Positions 44,657-53,346 of a stretch of 64,000 bases of DNA are shown piece after piece. Where the stretch lies: assembly GCA_944324485.1 (NCBI GenBank), contig CALUWM010000002.1, forward strand, positions 55,785 to 119,784, given 5' to 3'. Below the pieces are notes generated by a model. The model saw only the letters and a program-made list of their open reading frames with translations, was not told the origin of the DNA and searched no databases. Numbering within the stretch: the first letter of the stretch is position 1; each line of letters begins with the position of its first letter. Source of the stretch: Candidatus Gastranaerophilales bacterium (GTDB lineage: Bacteria; Cyanobacteriota; Vampirovibrionia; Gastranaerophilales; Gastranaerophilaceae). Made by a program: the position numbers and the translations under genes.

Positions 44657-46426
44657 GTGAATGAACATGTTAAATTATTAATCGAAGATATTAAAAGACT
44701 TTGGTTAAAACTGGATATAAATCAAAAATTTTCAATTGCCGCACTTTTAGTTGCAATGTTTGTTGTGGGAGTATTTTTTATAGTTAAGGCAACTGAACCA
44801 AATTGGACTGTTTTATATTCGGATTTAAGCAAAGAAGATGTTGCTGCCATAACTGAAAGTTTTAAAAAAAGCGGTCACGCATATAAACTTTCTGAGGATA
44901 AAACAGCAATTTTAGTCAGAAATCAAGATAAAGAGGATTTAAGATTTTTTGTAGCAGAAAATGATTTAATTCGTGATACAACTGGCGGATTTGAACTTTT
45001 AGACGATTTACAGCTTGGTTCTACCGATTTTAAAAATAAACTTACAAAACAGAGAATTTTTCAAGGTGAACTTACTCGTTCAATTGAAAAAATAAACGGT
45101 GTTTCAAAAGCGAGAGTGCAATTAGCAGAACCTGAGCGTTCAATTTTTTCTGATGAAGATGAAGAACCTTCAGCAAGTGTTGTTTTAATATTAGAACCGA
45201 ATGTTAAATTAAAACCCAGCCAAATTTTGGCTATTAAAAATCTTGTTGCTTATTCTGTTCCGAGATTAACAAACGACAGAGTATTTTTAACCGATCAATT
45301 CGGCAATGTTTTATCAGAAGATGTTTCCAAAAATTCTTCTGATATGCAAAGCTATAGAACAAACTTTGAAAAAGAAGCGGCTAAGAAAATTAAAGATACT
45401 CTTGAAACAATAATGGGAAAAGATAATGTTTCCGTTCAAGTTTCAACTGTTATGGATTTTAATCAAACAAGAGCGACTATAGAAAGCTATACTCCAAATA
45501 AAGACAGTGATTCCGGAATTGTAATTTCCCGTCAAGGAGAAAAAGAAGTTTATTCCAATCCGAAAGATTTACCGAGCAATCAAAAAGAAAAAGAAAATGT
45601 TGATAATCCTAATCAAACACAAGCACAAATAAATGCACAAAATCAAATGAATAACATTAATTCGGCACAAAATCAAAATCCTACACTAAATCAAGCCGAA
45701 GGAGCTTCTGCTGCTCAAAATGTCGCTGAATTACCTTTAAATCAAACTCCGGCTAAAACAACAAATTATGAAGATGAAAATTACGGAGCAAATTCTGATG
45801 ATGTCCGCAAATTAAGTTACGAAAAAGAAAAATCGGCAACAACTTATGCGGTTACGAAAGAAATTAAGCAGGTTGTATATGCTCCGGGTTCTGTTGTTCG
45901 CATGAGTGTTGCAGTTGCTGTTAATAAAATTTTAACTGATGATGAAAAAGAAGAAATAAAAGCTCTTGTAGCAGCTGCTGCCGGTATGGATTATTCAAGA
46001 GGCGATGTAGTAAGCGTTTCCAGTCTTAAATTTACGGGAATTGATAATACAGAAGAATTAAAACAAGATAAACAAAGACAACAAGAATTTATAATGGAGA
46101 TTTTAACATTTATATTCAAAAACGTATCTCCTGTATTTATAATTTTAATATTGGGACTTATTGCACTTCATAATTTCGGTAATATATTTAAAGCTCCTAA
46201 GCCAAAAGAGGAAGAAATTGAAAAAGAAGAGGAGCCGGAAGACATTTTGCCTTCGTTTGATCCATATCTTGCACTTCAACAAAATCAAACCAACAATGAA
46301 GACTTTTATCAACAAGATATACAATATACTTCAGCGATTGATAAAAAGAAAAGCGAAATCATTAATTCAATTCTTGGAAATCCTGAAGAAGCAGCCAGAA
46401 TTTTAACTTCATACATAAAAGAATAA
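44657..46426 (+). CDS. fliF: Flagellar MS-ring protein FliF
   Basis: FliF forms the membrane MS-ring of the flagellar basal body. The 589-residue protein has a first membrane segment (about 26-45), the secretin-like RBM domains with 'WTVLYSDLSKEDVAAITESF', 'LLDDLQLGSTDFKNKLTKQRIFQGELTRSI' and 'GVSKARVQLAEPERSIF', and an Asn/Gln-rich linker (about 310-360). A second membrane segment follows (about 480-505), then a C-terminal FliG-binding tail. A stop at 44642-44644 closes the frame, so the GTG at 44657 is the first usable start. A six-codon ATG reading frame (44644-44664) overlaps this start and may couple or limit initiation. No good Shine-Dalgarno is visible. Confidence 0.95.
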   Translation: MNEHVKLLIEDIKRLWLKLDINQKFSIAALLVAMFVVGVFFIVKATEPNWTVLYSDLSKEDVAAITESFKKSGHAYKLSEDKTAILVRNQDKEDLRFFVAENDLIRDTTGGFELLDDLQLGSTDFKNKLTKQRIFQGELTRSIEKINGVSKARVQLAEPERSIFSDEDEEPSASVVLILEPNVKLKPSQILAIKNLVAYSVPRLTNDRVFLTDQFGNVLSEDVSKNSSDMQSYRTNFEKEAAKKIKDTLETIMGKDNVSVQVSTVMDFNQTRATIESYTPNKDSDSGIVISRQGEKEVYSNPKDLPSNQKEKENVDNPNQTQAQINAQNQMNNINSAQNQNPTLNQAEGASAAQNVAELPLNQTPAKTTNYEDENYGANSDDVRKLSYEKEKSATTYAVTKEIKQVVYAPGSVVRMSVAVAVNKILTDDEKEEIKALVAAAAGMDYSRGDVVSVSSLKFTGIDNTEELKQDKQRQQEFIMEILTFIFKNVSPVFIILILGLIALHNFGNIFKAPKPKEEEIEKEEEPEDILPSFDPYLALQQNQTNNEDFYQQDIQYTSAIDKKKSEIINSILGNPEEAARILTSYIKE

Positions 46427-46438
46427 GAAAGAAAACCA

Positions 46439-47461
46439 ATGGCAAATATTCGTATAGAAAATATGACACCCACTCAGAAAGTTGCAGCTCTTTTAATAAC
46501 GCTGGGGCCTACTGCTGCATCTGAAATTATGAAAAATATTGAAGATGATAATGCTTTAGAACAGATAACAATAGAAATTGCCGGACTTTCTAAACTGCCT
46601 CAAGAAGTTATTGAAGCTGTTGTTGATGAGTTTCATACAGTTTTTCAAGCATCTTCTATGCTTGCTGCCGGAGGTATGAATTATGCTCGTGAGTTATTGG
46701 AAAAGGCATATGGCGCAGCTGAAGCAAATAATATTTTAAACAGATTGGTTACAATTTTAAATTCTAATCCATTTCAATTTTTTAATGAAGCAGACCCTGT
46801 TCAGCTTGCAACTTCTTTTCAAAATGAAAACCCTCAATTAATTGCGCTTATTTTGGCTTATTTAAAACCTGAACAATCTGCAAGAGTGCTAAATTGTCTT
46901 GCTCCTAATATTCAACATAAAGTAGCTTTGAAGATTGCTCAAATGGAGACAACTAACCCAGAGGTTATATCTGAGGTTGAAAAAATAGTTGAATCAAGAT
47001 TTTCAAATGTTGTTGCATCTGATTTTTCGAAAGCCGGAGGTACAAAAGCTCTTGCAAGCATTTTAAACAGTACGGATAGAGCTACCGAGAAGAACGTTAT
47101 TGAAATGATGGAACTTGAAACACCTGAATTAGCGGAAGATGTAAGAAGTTTAATGTTTGTATTTGAAGATATTATTCAACTTGATGATTCTTCTATTCAA
47201 AGAGTTTTAAGAGAAGTAGATTCAAGAGATTTGGCTACATCGTTGAAGGGTGCCAAAGAAGAAGTTAAAAATAAGATTTTGAAAAATATGTCAGAACGTG
47301 CTCAAGGTGTGCTTTTGGAAGATATGGAATATATGGGACCTGTTAGAACAAAAGAAGTTCAAAAGGCTCAATCAAAGGTTGTTGGTGTAATTAAAGCACT
47401 GGAAGCTGTCGGTGAAGTTACAATATACCGTGGAAGCCAAGAGGATGAGTTAATTGAGTAA
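46439..47461 (+). CDS. fliG: Flagellar motor switch protein FliG
   Basis: FliG couples the MS-ring to the C-ring and contacts the stator. The 340-residue protein has the three domains: N-terminal ('TPTQKVAALLITLGPTAASEIMKNI'), middle with 'ENPQLIALILAYLKPEQSARVL' (EHPQ-like motif as ENPQ), and C-terminal torque domain ('MFVFEDIIQLDDSSIQRVLREVDSRDLATSLKGA...KNMSERAQGVLLEDMEYMGPV'). Charged residues typical of the torque helix are present. It follows fliF after 12 bases and overlaps fliH by 8. Confidence 0.97.
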   Translation: MANIRIENMTPTQKVAALLITLGPTAASEIMKNIEDDNALEQITIEIAGLSKLPQEVIEAVVDEFHTVFQASSMLAAGGMNYARELLEKAYGAAEANNILNRLVTILNSNPFQFFNEADPVQLATSFQNENPQLIALILAYLKPEQSARVLNCLAPNIQHKVALKIAQMETTNPEVISEVEKIVESRFSNVVASDFSKAGGTKALASILNSTDRATEKNVIEMMELETPELAEDVRSLMFVFEDIIQLDDSSIQRVLREVDSRDLATSLKGAKEEVKNKILKNMSERAQGVLLEDMEYMGPVRTKEVQKAQSKVVGVIKALEAVGEVTIYRGSQEDELIE

Positions 47462-48413
47462 GTTAAAGCCTAATGATATAAATTTTAATGATGATTTTGT
47501 TGTTGTAGAAACTGCTAAAATAAACATTCCGGATAAAGAACCTGAAAAAGTGGTCGTAGAGGAAGATATTGAAGATAAAGAAGTAGAAGAAGCACAGCAA
47601 AAGGCTGATTTAATTTTACAGGATGCTTATAAAAAAGCTAAAGATGCTGTTGAAAGAGCCGAGTCTGAGGCAAGAAAAATATTATCAGAAGCTAAAGAAA
47701 AAGCTAAATTAGAATGCGAAGAATTAATTTCAAATGCTAATAAAAATGCTCAAGAAATTTTGGATTCTGCTAATAAAGATGCAAAAAATCTTGAAGAATT
47801 AACTAAAAAGGAAACCGATGAACTCTTAGAAGCTTCAAAGGAACAAATTGAAAAGGCAAGAATTGAAGCCACAAATGAAGGATATAAAGATGGATACCAA
47901 GATGCGTCAATAAAAATTCAAGAAGAGTTGGAAGAAAAAATTGAAAGTTTTGAAATTTTTTGCAGAAATCAGTACGACATAAAAGATAAAATTATAAAAT
48001 CCGCTTCTAAAGATATTTTGGATATTGTCATAAATATTTCAAGAAAAATTTTGCACAAACAAATTGATGCTGAAGTTTTAGGTAAAATAATAAAATCCAC
48101 TATATTGCTTTTTGAAAAAAAAGAAGATATCAATATAATTTTAAGTGAAAAGTATGCGAGATTATTGTTTGAAATTCAGAAAAAATCTATTAATAAAGAA
48201 ATTGATTTTGAATTTGAAGATTTTAAACAATATGAAGGCTTTAATATAATTTATAATCCTAAATTTGATGAAGATACGATTATAATAGAAAATTTAAAAG
48301 AACGTTTTGATGCTTCAATTAATTCTCAAATGGATGTAATAATAAGAGATATAATGGAAAATTCTAAAAACGGACAAATTGAAATTTCACCGGAAAATAT
48401 AGAAGAAAACTGA
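47454..48413 (+). CDS. fliH: FliH-like flagellar export regulator
   Basis: FliH holds the export ATPase FliI and links it to the C-ring. The 319-residue protein is longer than most FliH. It has an acidic, disordered N-terminus (1-45), a very long Ala/Glu/Lys coiled-coil (about 46-145) and a C-terminal FliH/V-ATPase-E-like domain ('KDILDIVINISRKILHKQIDAEVLGKIIKSTI'). The assignment rests on this layout and on its place between fliG and fliI. The start is a TTG at 47454 preceded by GAGGATGAG, overlapping the fliG end by 8 bases, so initiation is probably coupled. Confidence 0.85.
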   Translation: MSKLKPNDINFNDDFVVVETAKINIPDKEPEKVVVEEDIEDKEVEEAQQKADLILQDAYKKAKDAVERAESEARKILSEAKEKAKLECEELISNANKNAQEILDSANKDAKNLEELTKKETDELLEASKEQIEKARIEATNEGYKDGYQDASIKIQEELEEKIESFEIFCRNQYDIKDKIIKSASKDILDIVINISRKILHKQIDAEVLGKIIKSTILLFEKKEDINIILSEKYARLLFEIQKKSINKEIDFEFEDFKQYEGFNIIYNPKFDEDTIIIENLKERFDASINSQMDVIIRDIMENSKNGQIEISPENIEEN

Positions 48414-48417
48414 AAAA

Positions 48418-49725
48418 ATGAATCTTAAAGATTTAAATAAAATAGTTAGTGATTCAAATACTGTTGTAAAGATAGGAAGAATTACGGAAATAATAGGCTT
48501 GACTATTGTTGCTGATGGGCCGGTTTCTTCTATTGGTGATTTATGCCATATAGTTGGAGAAAATATACCAGAAAAAATATTTGCTGAAGTCGTTGGTTTT
48601 AGAGAAGATAGAGTTCTTTTAATGCCTTTAGGTTCTATGGAAGGTTTGTGTGCAGGTGCAAAGGTTATTAACACCGGAACACAAATGAAAGTAAAAGTAT
48701 CCGAAACATTACTTGGACGTGTTTTAGATGGTCTTGGCAATCCTATTGATAATAAAGGTGAAATTATAGCTGATGAGTATTATCCTACGAACGCTAAAAT
48801 TATTAATCCTTTAGAAAGAAAACCGATTGATGAACCTTTATCTTTGGGTTTGAGGGCTATTGACGGTCTTAATACAATCGGAAAAGGACAAAGGGTTGGT
48901 ATTTTTGCAGGTTCAGGTGTCGGCAAGTCTACAACTCTTGCTATGATAGCAAAAAATACTGAAGCTGATATAAACGTTATAGCATTAATCGGAGAACGCG
49001 GAAGAGAAGTTAGGGAATTTATTGAAAATACTATGGGCGAAAGTGGCATGAGACGTTCAATAGTTGTTTGTGCTACTTCTGAGCAGCCTGCTTTGGTTAA
49101 AATAAAAGCGAGTTTTGTTGCCTGTGCAATAGCTGAATATTTTAGAGATAAAGGGAAAAATGTTCTATTTATGCTTGATAGTGTTACAAGAATTGCACTT
49201 GCACAAAGAGAAGTAGGTCTTGCAGTTGGCGAGCCTCCTGCTACAAGAGGCTACACTCCTTCTGTTTTTGCTTTATTGCCTAAATTTTTAGAGCGTGCAG
49301 GTGCAAATAAATACGGTACAATCACAGGGCTTTATACTGTACTTGTTGAGGGGGATGATATGAACGAGCCTGTTGCCGATGCTTCAAGAAGCATATTAGA
49401 TGGACACATTGTTTTATCTCGTGCCTTGGCTCATAAAAATCATTATCCTGCAATAGATGTTTTAGCTAGTATTTCTCGTGTAATGAATAATATTGTAACT
49501 TCGGAACATAAGCAGGCTGCCGGTAAAATAAGAAATTTGATGGCAAGCTATGCTAAAAATGAAGATTTAATAAATATAGGTGCATATGCAAAAGGTTCTG
49601 ATGCTTCTGTCGATAAAGCTATTTCTTTAATAGACAAAATTAATTCATTTTTAATTCAAGATATTGATGATAAAACGGATTTTGAAATTACTAAAAATGA
49701 ACTTATAAATTTAGCTAAAATGTGA
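48418..49725 (+). CDS. fliI: Flagellum-specific export ATPase FliI
   Basis: FliI is the hexameric ATPase of the flagellar type III export apparatus. The 435-residue protein has the beta-barrel N-domain, Walker A 'GSGVGKST' (165-172), 'ALIGERGREVREFIE', Walker B 'NVLFMLDSVTR', and the family motif 'GEPPATRGYTPSVFALLPKFLERAG'. It follows fliH after 4 bases. No fliJ-like coiled-coil gene comes next; the operon seems to end here, with a separate promoter-like TATAAT (49749-49754) before the WYL gene. Confidence 0.96.
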   Translation: MNLKDLNKIVSDSNTVVKIGRITEIIGLTIVADGPVSSIGDLCHIVGENIPEKIFAEVVGFREDRVLLMPLGSMEGLCAGAKVINTGTQMKVKVSETLLGRVLDGLGNPIDNKGEIIADEYYPTNAKIINPLERKPIDEPLSLGLRAIDGLNTIGKGQRVGIFAGSGVGKSTTLAMIAKNTEADINVIALIGERGREVREFIENTMGESGMRRSIVVCATSEQPALVKIKASFVACAIAEYFRDKGKNVLFMLDSVTRIALAQREVGLAVGEPPATRGYTPSVFALLPKFLERAGANKYGTITGLYTVLVEGDDMNEPVADASRSILDGHIVLSRALAHKNHYPAIDVLASISRVMNNIVTSEHKQAAGKIRNLMASYAKNEDLINIGAYAKGSDASVDKAISLIDKINSFLIQDIDDKTDFEITKNELINLAKM

Positions 49726-49772
49726 TATTAAAATAAACGGTTTTCCTTTATAATTTTAATTAAGAGGAAAAT

Positions 49773-50681
49773 ATGCAAAATTCCAGTATTTGTAGAATTT
49801 TATTTTTATTAAAGCTGTTATCTGAAAAAGACTATACTAAAAAGGAATTAATAGCTGAGTTTGAAAGAATAGGCATAAAAGTTTCAAGTGCTTCTATAAA
49901 TTCGTACATAAATAAATTAAAACAAAATAAAATTGATATTAAAATTAATAAAAAGAAGAATGAAAATGTATATCATTTTCAAAGACAACCTATGCAATTT
50001 GATTTGTCAGATAATGAGATTGCAGTTATTCAAGATATTAAAAAACTACTTTTTGCACAAAAAAATTATAATAAAATCAGAAAAGTTATTCGTTTGTTTT
50101 GTAAGCTTATTTTTGTTGCAAGAGGAGATGAATTAAGAAGTAATTTGCTTGATTTTGGTTATTATTCAAGCTTAAATTGGTCTTTAGTAAGGACTTTAGA
50201 AAAACATTGTAAAAATAAAGATGTTATATTAATTGATTATATTTTGCCTGAAGGTAAAAATAAAAAACTTATAATTCATGCTGATGATTTAAGAATAGGT
50301 GATTGGTCAAATAGATTGTATTTGTGGGGTGCTTTAGATAAATCACAATATCTTTCTTATATACCTGTCGATAAAATTTTTATGATAGAAAAGGTTATTG
50401 AAAAAAATGTCCCCTTTGAAATATCACAAAATGTTTTGATTTATCATATTTCAAAAAAATTATATGAAGAAATTAATTTAGATAAAAAAGAAAAATTAGT
50501 GTTTTTGGATGAAAGATTTGCAATAATCGAGCGTCCGCTTGAGGATAATTTTTTTATAATTCAAAGATTAATGTCATTTTGTCCTGATTTGTATTATATT
50601 TCAGACGAAAAAATAAAAAATAAAGTTAAAGAAAAATTGAAAATTTTGAAAGCTTCTTATGAAAAAGAATATGACAAATAA
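49773..50681 (+). CDS. WYL-type transcriptional regulator 1
   Basis: A 302-residue protein with an N-terminal helix-turn-helix ('RILFLLKLLSEKDYTKKELIAEFERIGIKVSSASINSYINKLKQ', about 7-50) and a C-terminal ligand-binding region with the WYL-like core 'DVILIDYILPEGKNKKLIIHADDLRIGDWSNRLYLWGAL' (about 150-190). WYL regulators sense nucleic-acid or other ligands and control defence, stress or metabolic genes. GAGGAAA precedes the ATG. It overlaps the second regulator by 23 bases. It follows fliI by 47 bases, so control of flagellar or efflux genes is conceivable but not shown. Confidence 0.78.
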   Translation: MQNSSICRILFLLKLLSEKDYTKKELIAEFERIGIKVSSASINSYINKLKQNKIDIKINKKKNENVYHFQRQPMQFDLSDNEIAVIQDIKKLLFAQKNYNKIRKVIRLFCKLIFVARGDELRSNLLDFGYYSSLNWSLVRTLEKHCKNKDVILIDYILPEGKNKKLIIHADDLRIGDWSNRLYLWGALDKSQYLSYIPVDKIFMIEKVIEKNVPFEISQNVLIYHISKKLYEEINLDKKEKLVFLDERFAIIERPLEDNFFIIQRLMSFCPDLYYISDEKIKNKVKEKLKILKASYEKEYDK

Positions 50682-51522
50682 AAATAATACAATAGAAATG
50701 TTAAATCTTTTGATGAATGATTATATGTCAAAGGAAGATATTTGTTCAGCCTTAGATATTAAACTCCCCACTTTTTATAAATGTTTAAAAACAATAAGGG
50801 ATTGCGGGTTTGATATAGAGAAAAAAAATTTAAAATATTCAGCATCTAAATTTTCTAAAAGTATATTTTATACTTCTCTTGAAACAAGTATTTTTTCTTA
50901 TTTGCTTTTTTTATCGCATACAATGTTGCCTGATAAAAAAAATAAAATATTTTATGATGCAATTATGAAAATGCTTTATGTTTCAACAAAAGAAGCATAC
51001 AGAGAAACAATTTCAAAATTTGAGTTATTAAAAAAAGTTGCAAATGATAATGTCTATAAAGAAAAAATTGAACTTTTGCAAAAATATAAAGATGCAAAAT
51101 ATACTTTAAAAATTTTTCTTCGTTCAGGTAAAAAATATCTTCTAACTCCTTTGGACTTTTTTTGGCAAAATGGTAAAGTGTACTTTTATTTTATTAACAA
51201 TGAAATAAAAAGAAAAAAAATGATTGCACTTGAAAAAATTGTTAAAATTGTACCTGAAGAAAAGATTGAGTATATACCCGAAGCTAAAGAAACCATCTTT
51301 GAATTATATGGAAGGTTGGCTAAAATATATGTTTTAAAGGAAAATGAACGGATTGTGGATAATTTTCCTGATAGGTTAGTTGTTGCAAATGGGAGTTCAG
51401 ACAAAGAGGTTTTATTTAGGAGATTATTTAGATATGATGAACTTTGCAAAGTTTTATTTCCAAAGGAAGATGTTGAGCAATTTAAAAAATTAATTGAAAA
51501 ATCTCTTGATAATATCAAGTAA
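50659..51522 (+). CDS. WYL-type transcriptional regulator 2
   Basis: A 287-residue paralogue-like neighbour of the preceding regulator. The N-terminal HTH ('IEMLNLLMNDYMSKEDICSALDIKLPTFYKCLKTIRDCGFDIEKK', about 12-56) and a WYL-like C-terminal core ('YTLKIFLRSGKKYLLTPLDFFWQNGKVYFYFINNEIKRKKMIALEKI', about 150-196) have the same order. The start may be 50659 or the ATG at 50671; both lie inside the end of the first gene. Tandem WYL proteins often act as a pair, possibly as heterodimers (inference). Confidence 0.75.
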   Translation: MKKNMTNKNNTIEMLNLLMNDYMSKEDICSALDIKLPTFYKCLKTIRDCGFDIEKKNLKYSASKFSKSIFYTSLETSIFSYLLFLSHTMLPDKKNKIFYDAIMKMLYVSTKEAYRETISKFELLKKVANDNVYKEKIELLQKYKDAKYTLKIFLRSGKKYLLTPLDFFWQNGKVYFYFINNEIKRKKMIALEKIVKIVPEEKIEYIPEAKETIFELYGRLAKIYVLKENERIVDNFPDRLVVANGSSDKEVLFRRLFRYDELCKVLFPKEDVEQFKKLIEKSLDNIK

Positions 51523-51545
51523 TTAAAAGATAATAAGGTAATAAA

Positions 51546-51809
51546 ATGAAACGTCAAACAAAATATTTTTATATTGGTTTATTGTGTTTAATTAACGGGC
51601 TTTTGTGCGTTACTTATTTGCCTTATATAATAAAAAGATTGGTTTTTTTGCAAAATTATGTTTTTGTTCAGATAGAGTTTTTATTGTTGGTTACTTGTGC
51701 AATATTTTATCTTTTTTCTCCGAAATTTTATTCAAAGCAAATTTTAAGTTTTGCTTTTGGTTTTTTATATTATTTTTTATTTGTTAAAGTTCTTGTGAAT
51801 TATCTATAA
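51546..51809 (+). CDS. Small membrane protein
   Basis: An 87-residue protein with three predicted membrane segments (about 8-28, 36-58 and 64-84), rich in Phe, Leu and Tyr, with a basic N-terminus. I do not recognise it. AAGGT precedes the ATG by about 7 bases. It follows the WYL pair by 23 bases in the same direction, so it may be co-transcribed with them, and its 3' end overlaps the converging TolC-like gene by 26 bases. Confidence 0.6.
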   Translation: MKRQTKYFYIGLLCLINGLLCVTYLPYIIKRLVFLQNYVFVQIEFLLLVTCAIFYLFSPKFYSKQILSFAFGFLYYFLFVKVLVNYL

Positions 51810-53346
51810 CTTCTGAACTTTCCGGTTTTAAAGTTTGTCCGATTGATTTTTCAAGATTTGCTCTTGCACTGTTATATTCATAAATTGTTTGATAGTAGGT
51901 TAATTTTGCTTGAGAAAGAGCTACCTGAGCATCTTTTAATTCTATTGCATCTCCATAGCCTACCCTGTATCTGCCAGAAGTAAGCTCATAATTTTCTTGG
52001 GCTTTGTCCATGGCAAGCTTAGAAACAGGAATTCTGGCTTTAGCATCTTTTAGCCTTGTGTATACGCTTTGAATTTCATAGTATATGTCATTTACTTGGG
52101 CTTTTGTGTCGTATTGAATTTGTTGATAAGCTGCCTTTGCTTCTTTAATTTGGTTTCTTATCAAAACAGGATTTATTGTTGGGAATGTTAAAAATCCTCC
52201 GTAATTGTACCAGTTTCTATCTGTCCAATTATCTATTCCGCCTTTTGAGTAGCTTGCTTGGAATTCTAAACTGGGTAAAAATGTTTTCCAAGCTAATTTA
52301 ACTCCTTGTTCAGCAGCGTCAACATTTAACATTGCTTCTTTTAAATCGGGGCGAGATGAATTTGCTATTTCTATTGCTTCTTTCATAGTTATTGATACCG
52401 GTTCGTATCTTAAAGATGTATTTATTGAATAAGGGTCAACAAATGGAAGTCCCATAGCATTGTTTAATTTTGAATATGCTATATCAACATTATTTTCAGC
52501 GGCAATTAATTGTTGTCTTGCATCTTCCATATTTGTTTGAGCAAAAAGCACATCTACTTTTGTTTTTGTTCCAACTTCCCAAAAAGCCATCGCTTGGTGA
52601 TAAGTTTGAGTAAAGCTTTCTAGGGTTTCTCTTGCGACTTTTCTTTGATCAAAAGCATATAAAAGATTATAGTAAGCATCTTTTACTGCACAAACAACTT
52701 CATTTACGGTAGTATCTATATCTGTTTTTGCTTTTTCATATGTTATTTTATCAATAGTATATTGGTTTTGAGTATATCCAAAATCCCAAACAAGTTGCTT
52801 TATGCTTATTGTTCCAAGAGTATATTTGTTAAATGCACTTGCTTTAAAGTTTCTTATCATACTTAAATCAGGCATGTTATGATTAATGGAGCTTGACCAG
52901 TCAAGACTTGGAGTATAGCCTGATAAAGTTTCCCATTTTTGGTATTTTGCAATTTCTGTTTTAGCGTATGCAGATTTTATTTTAGGGTTATTTATAAGGG
53001 CTAATTCAAGGCAATCCGCTAAGTTAAGTTCAATAGATTTTGAAATTCCTCCTTCAAGTTTAATTTTTTTGTCGCTTGCTTCTCCGACATTCATGTAAAC
53101 ATCTGTCGGAATGGAATATTTTTCTTTAACTTTATCTGTTATTTGATATTGTTTTTTTTGTTTTTCAGGTTTAACTTTAATTTTTTTAGCTTTTTTATTT
53201 TTTTTAAATATATTTAAACCTTTGTCAAGTTCTTGTCTTTCAGTGCTTGAGTTGCTTTCATTGGGTGTTGTTATTTCATCTGCTAGTGTGAATGAAGTGG
53301 CAAAAAGACAAAAGACAATAAATAAAGCTTTAATTTTTTTGCTCAT
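51784..53346 (-). CDS. TolC-like outer-membrane efflux protein
   Basis: Outer-membrane channel of a tripartite efflux system. From the ATG at 53346 (GAGGGGG ribosome site; a TTG five codons earlier is inside that site) the protein has 520 residues. It has a signal peptide (about 1-22), a basic linker, and two OEP repeats of long helices and strands ('[45 protein letters not shown]' and '[48 protein letters not shown]'). It overlaps the RND gene by 17 bases, so the order MFP-RND-OEP forms one operon. Confidence 0.92.
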   Translation of the reverse strand: MSKKIKALFIVFCLFATSFTLADEITTPNESNSSTERQELDKGLNIFKKNKKAKKIKVKPEKQKKQYQITDKVKEKYSIPTDVYMNVGEASDKKIKLEGGISKSIELNLADCLELALINNPKIKSAYAKTEIAKYQKWETLSGYTPSLDWSSSINHNMPDLSMIRNFKASAFNKYTLGTISIKQLVWDFGYTQNQYTIDKITYEKAKTDIDTTVNEVVCAVKDAYYNLLYAFDQRKVARETLESFTQTYHQAMAFWEVGTKTKVDVLFAQTNMEDARQQLIAAENNVDIAYSKLNNAMGLPFVDPYSINTSLRYEPVSITMKEAIEIANSSRPDLKEAMLNVDAAEQGVKLAWKTFLPSLEFQASYSKGGIDNWTDRNWYNYGGFLTFPTINPVLIRNQIKEAKAAYQQIQYDTKAQVNDIYYEIQSVYTRLKDAKARIPVSKLAMDKAQENYELTSGRYRVGYGDAIELKDAQVALSQAKLTYYQTIYEYNSARANLEKSIGQTLKPESSEVIDNSQEL

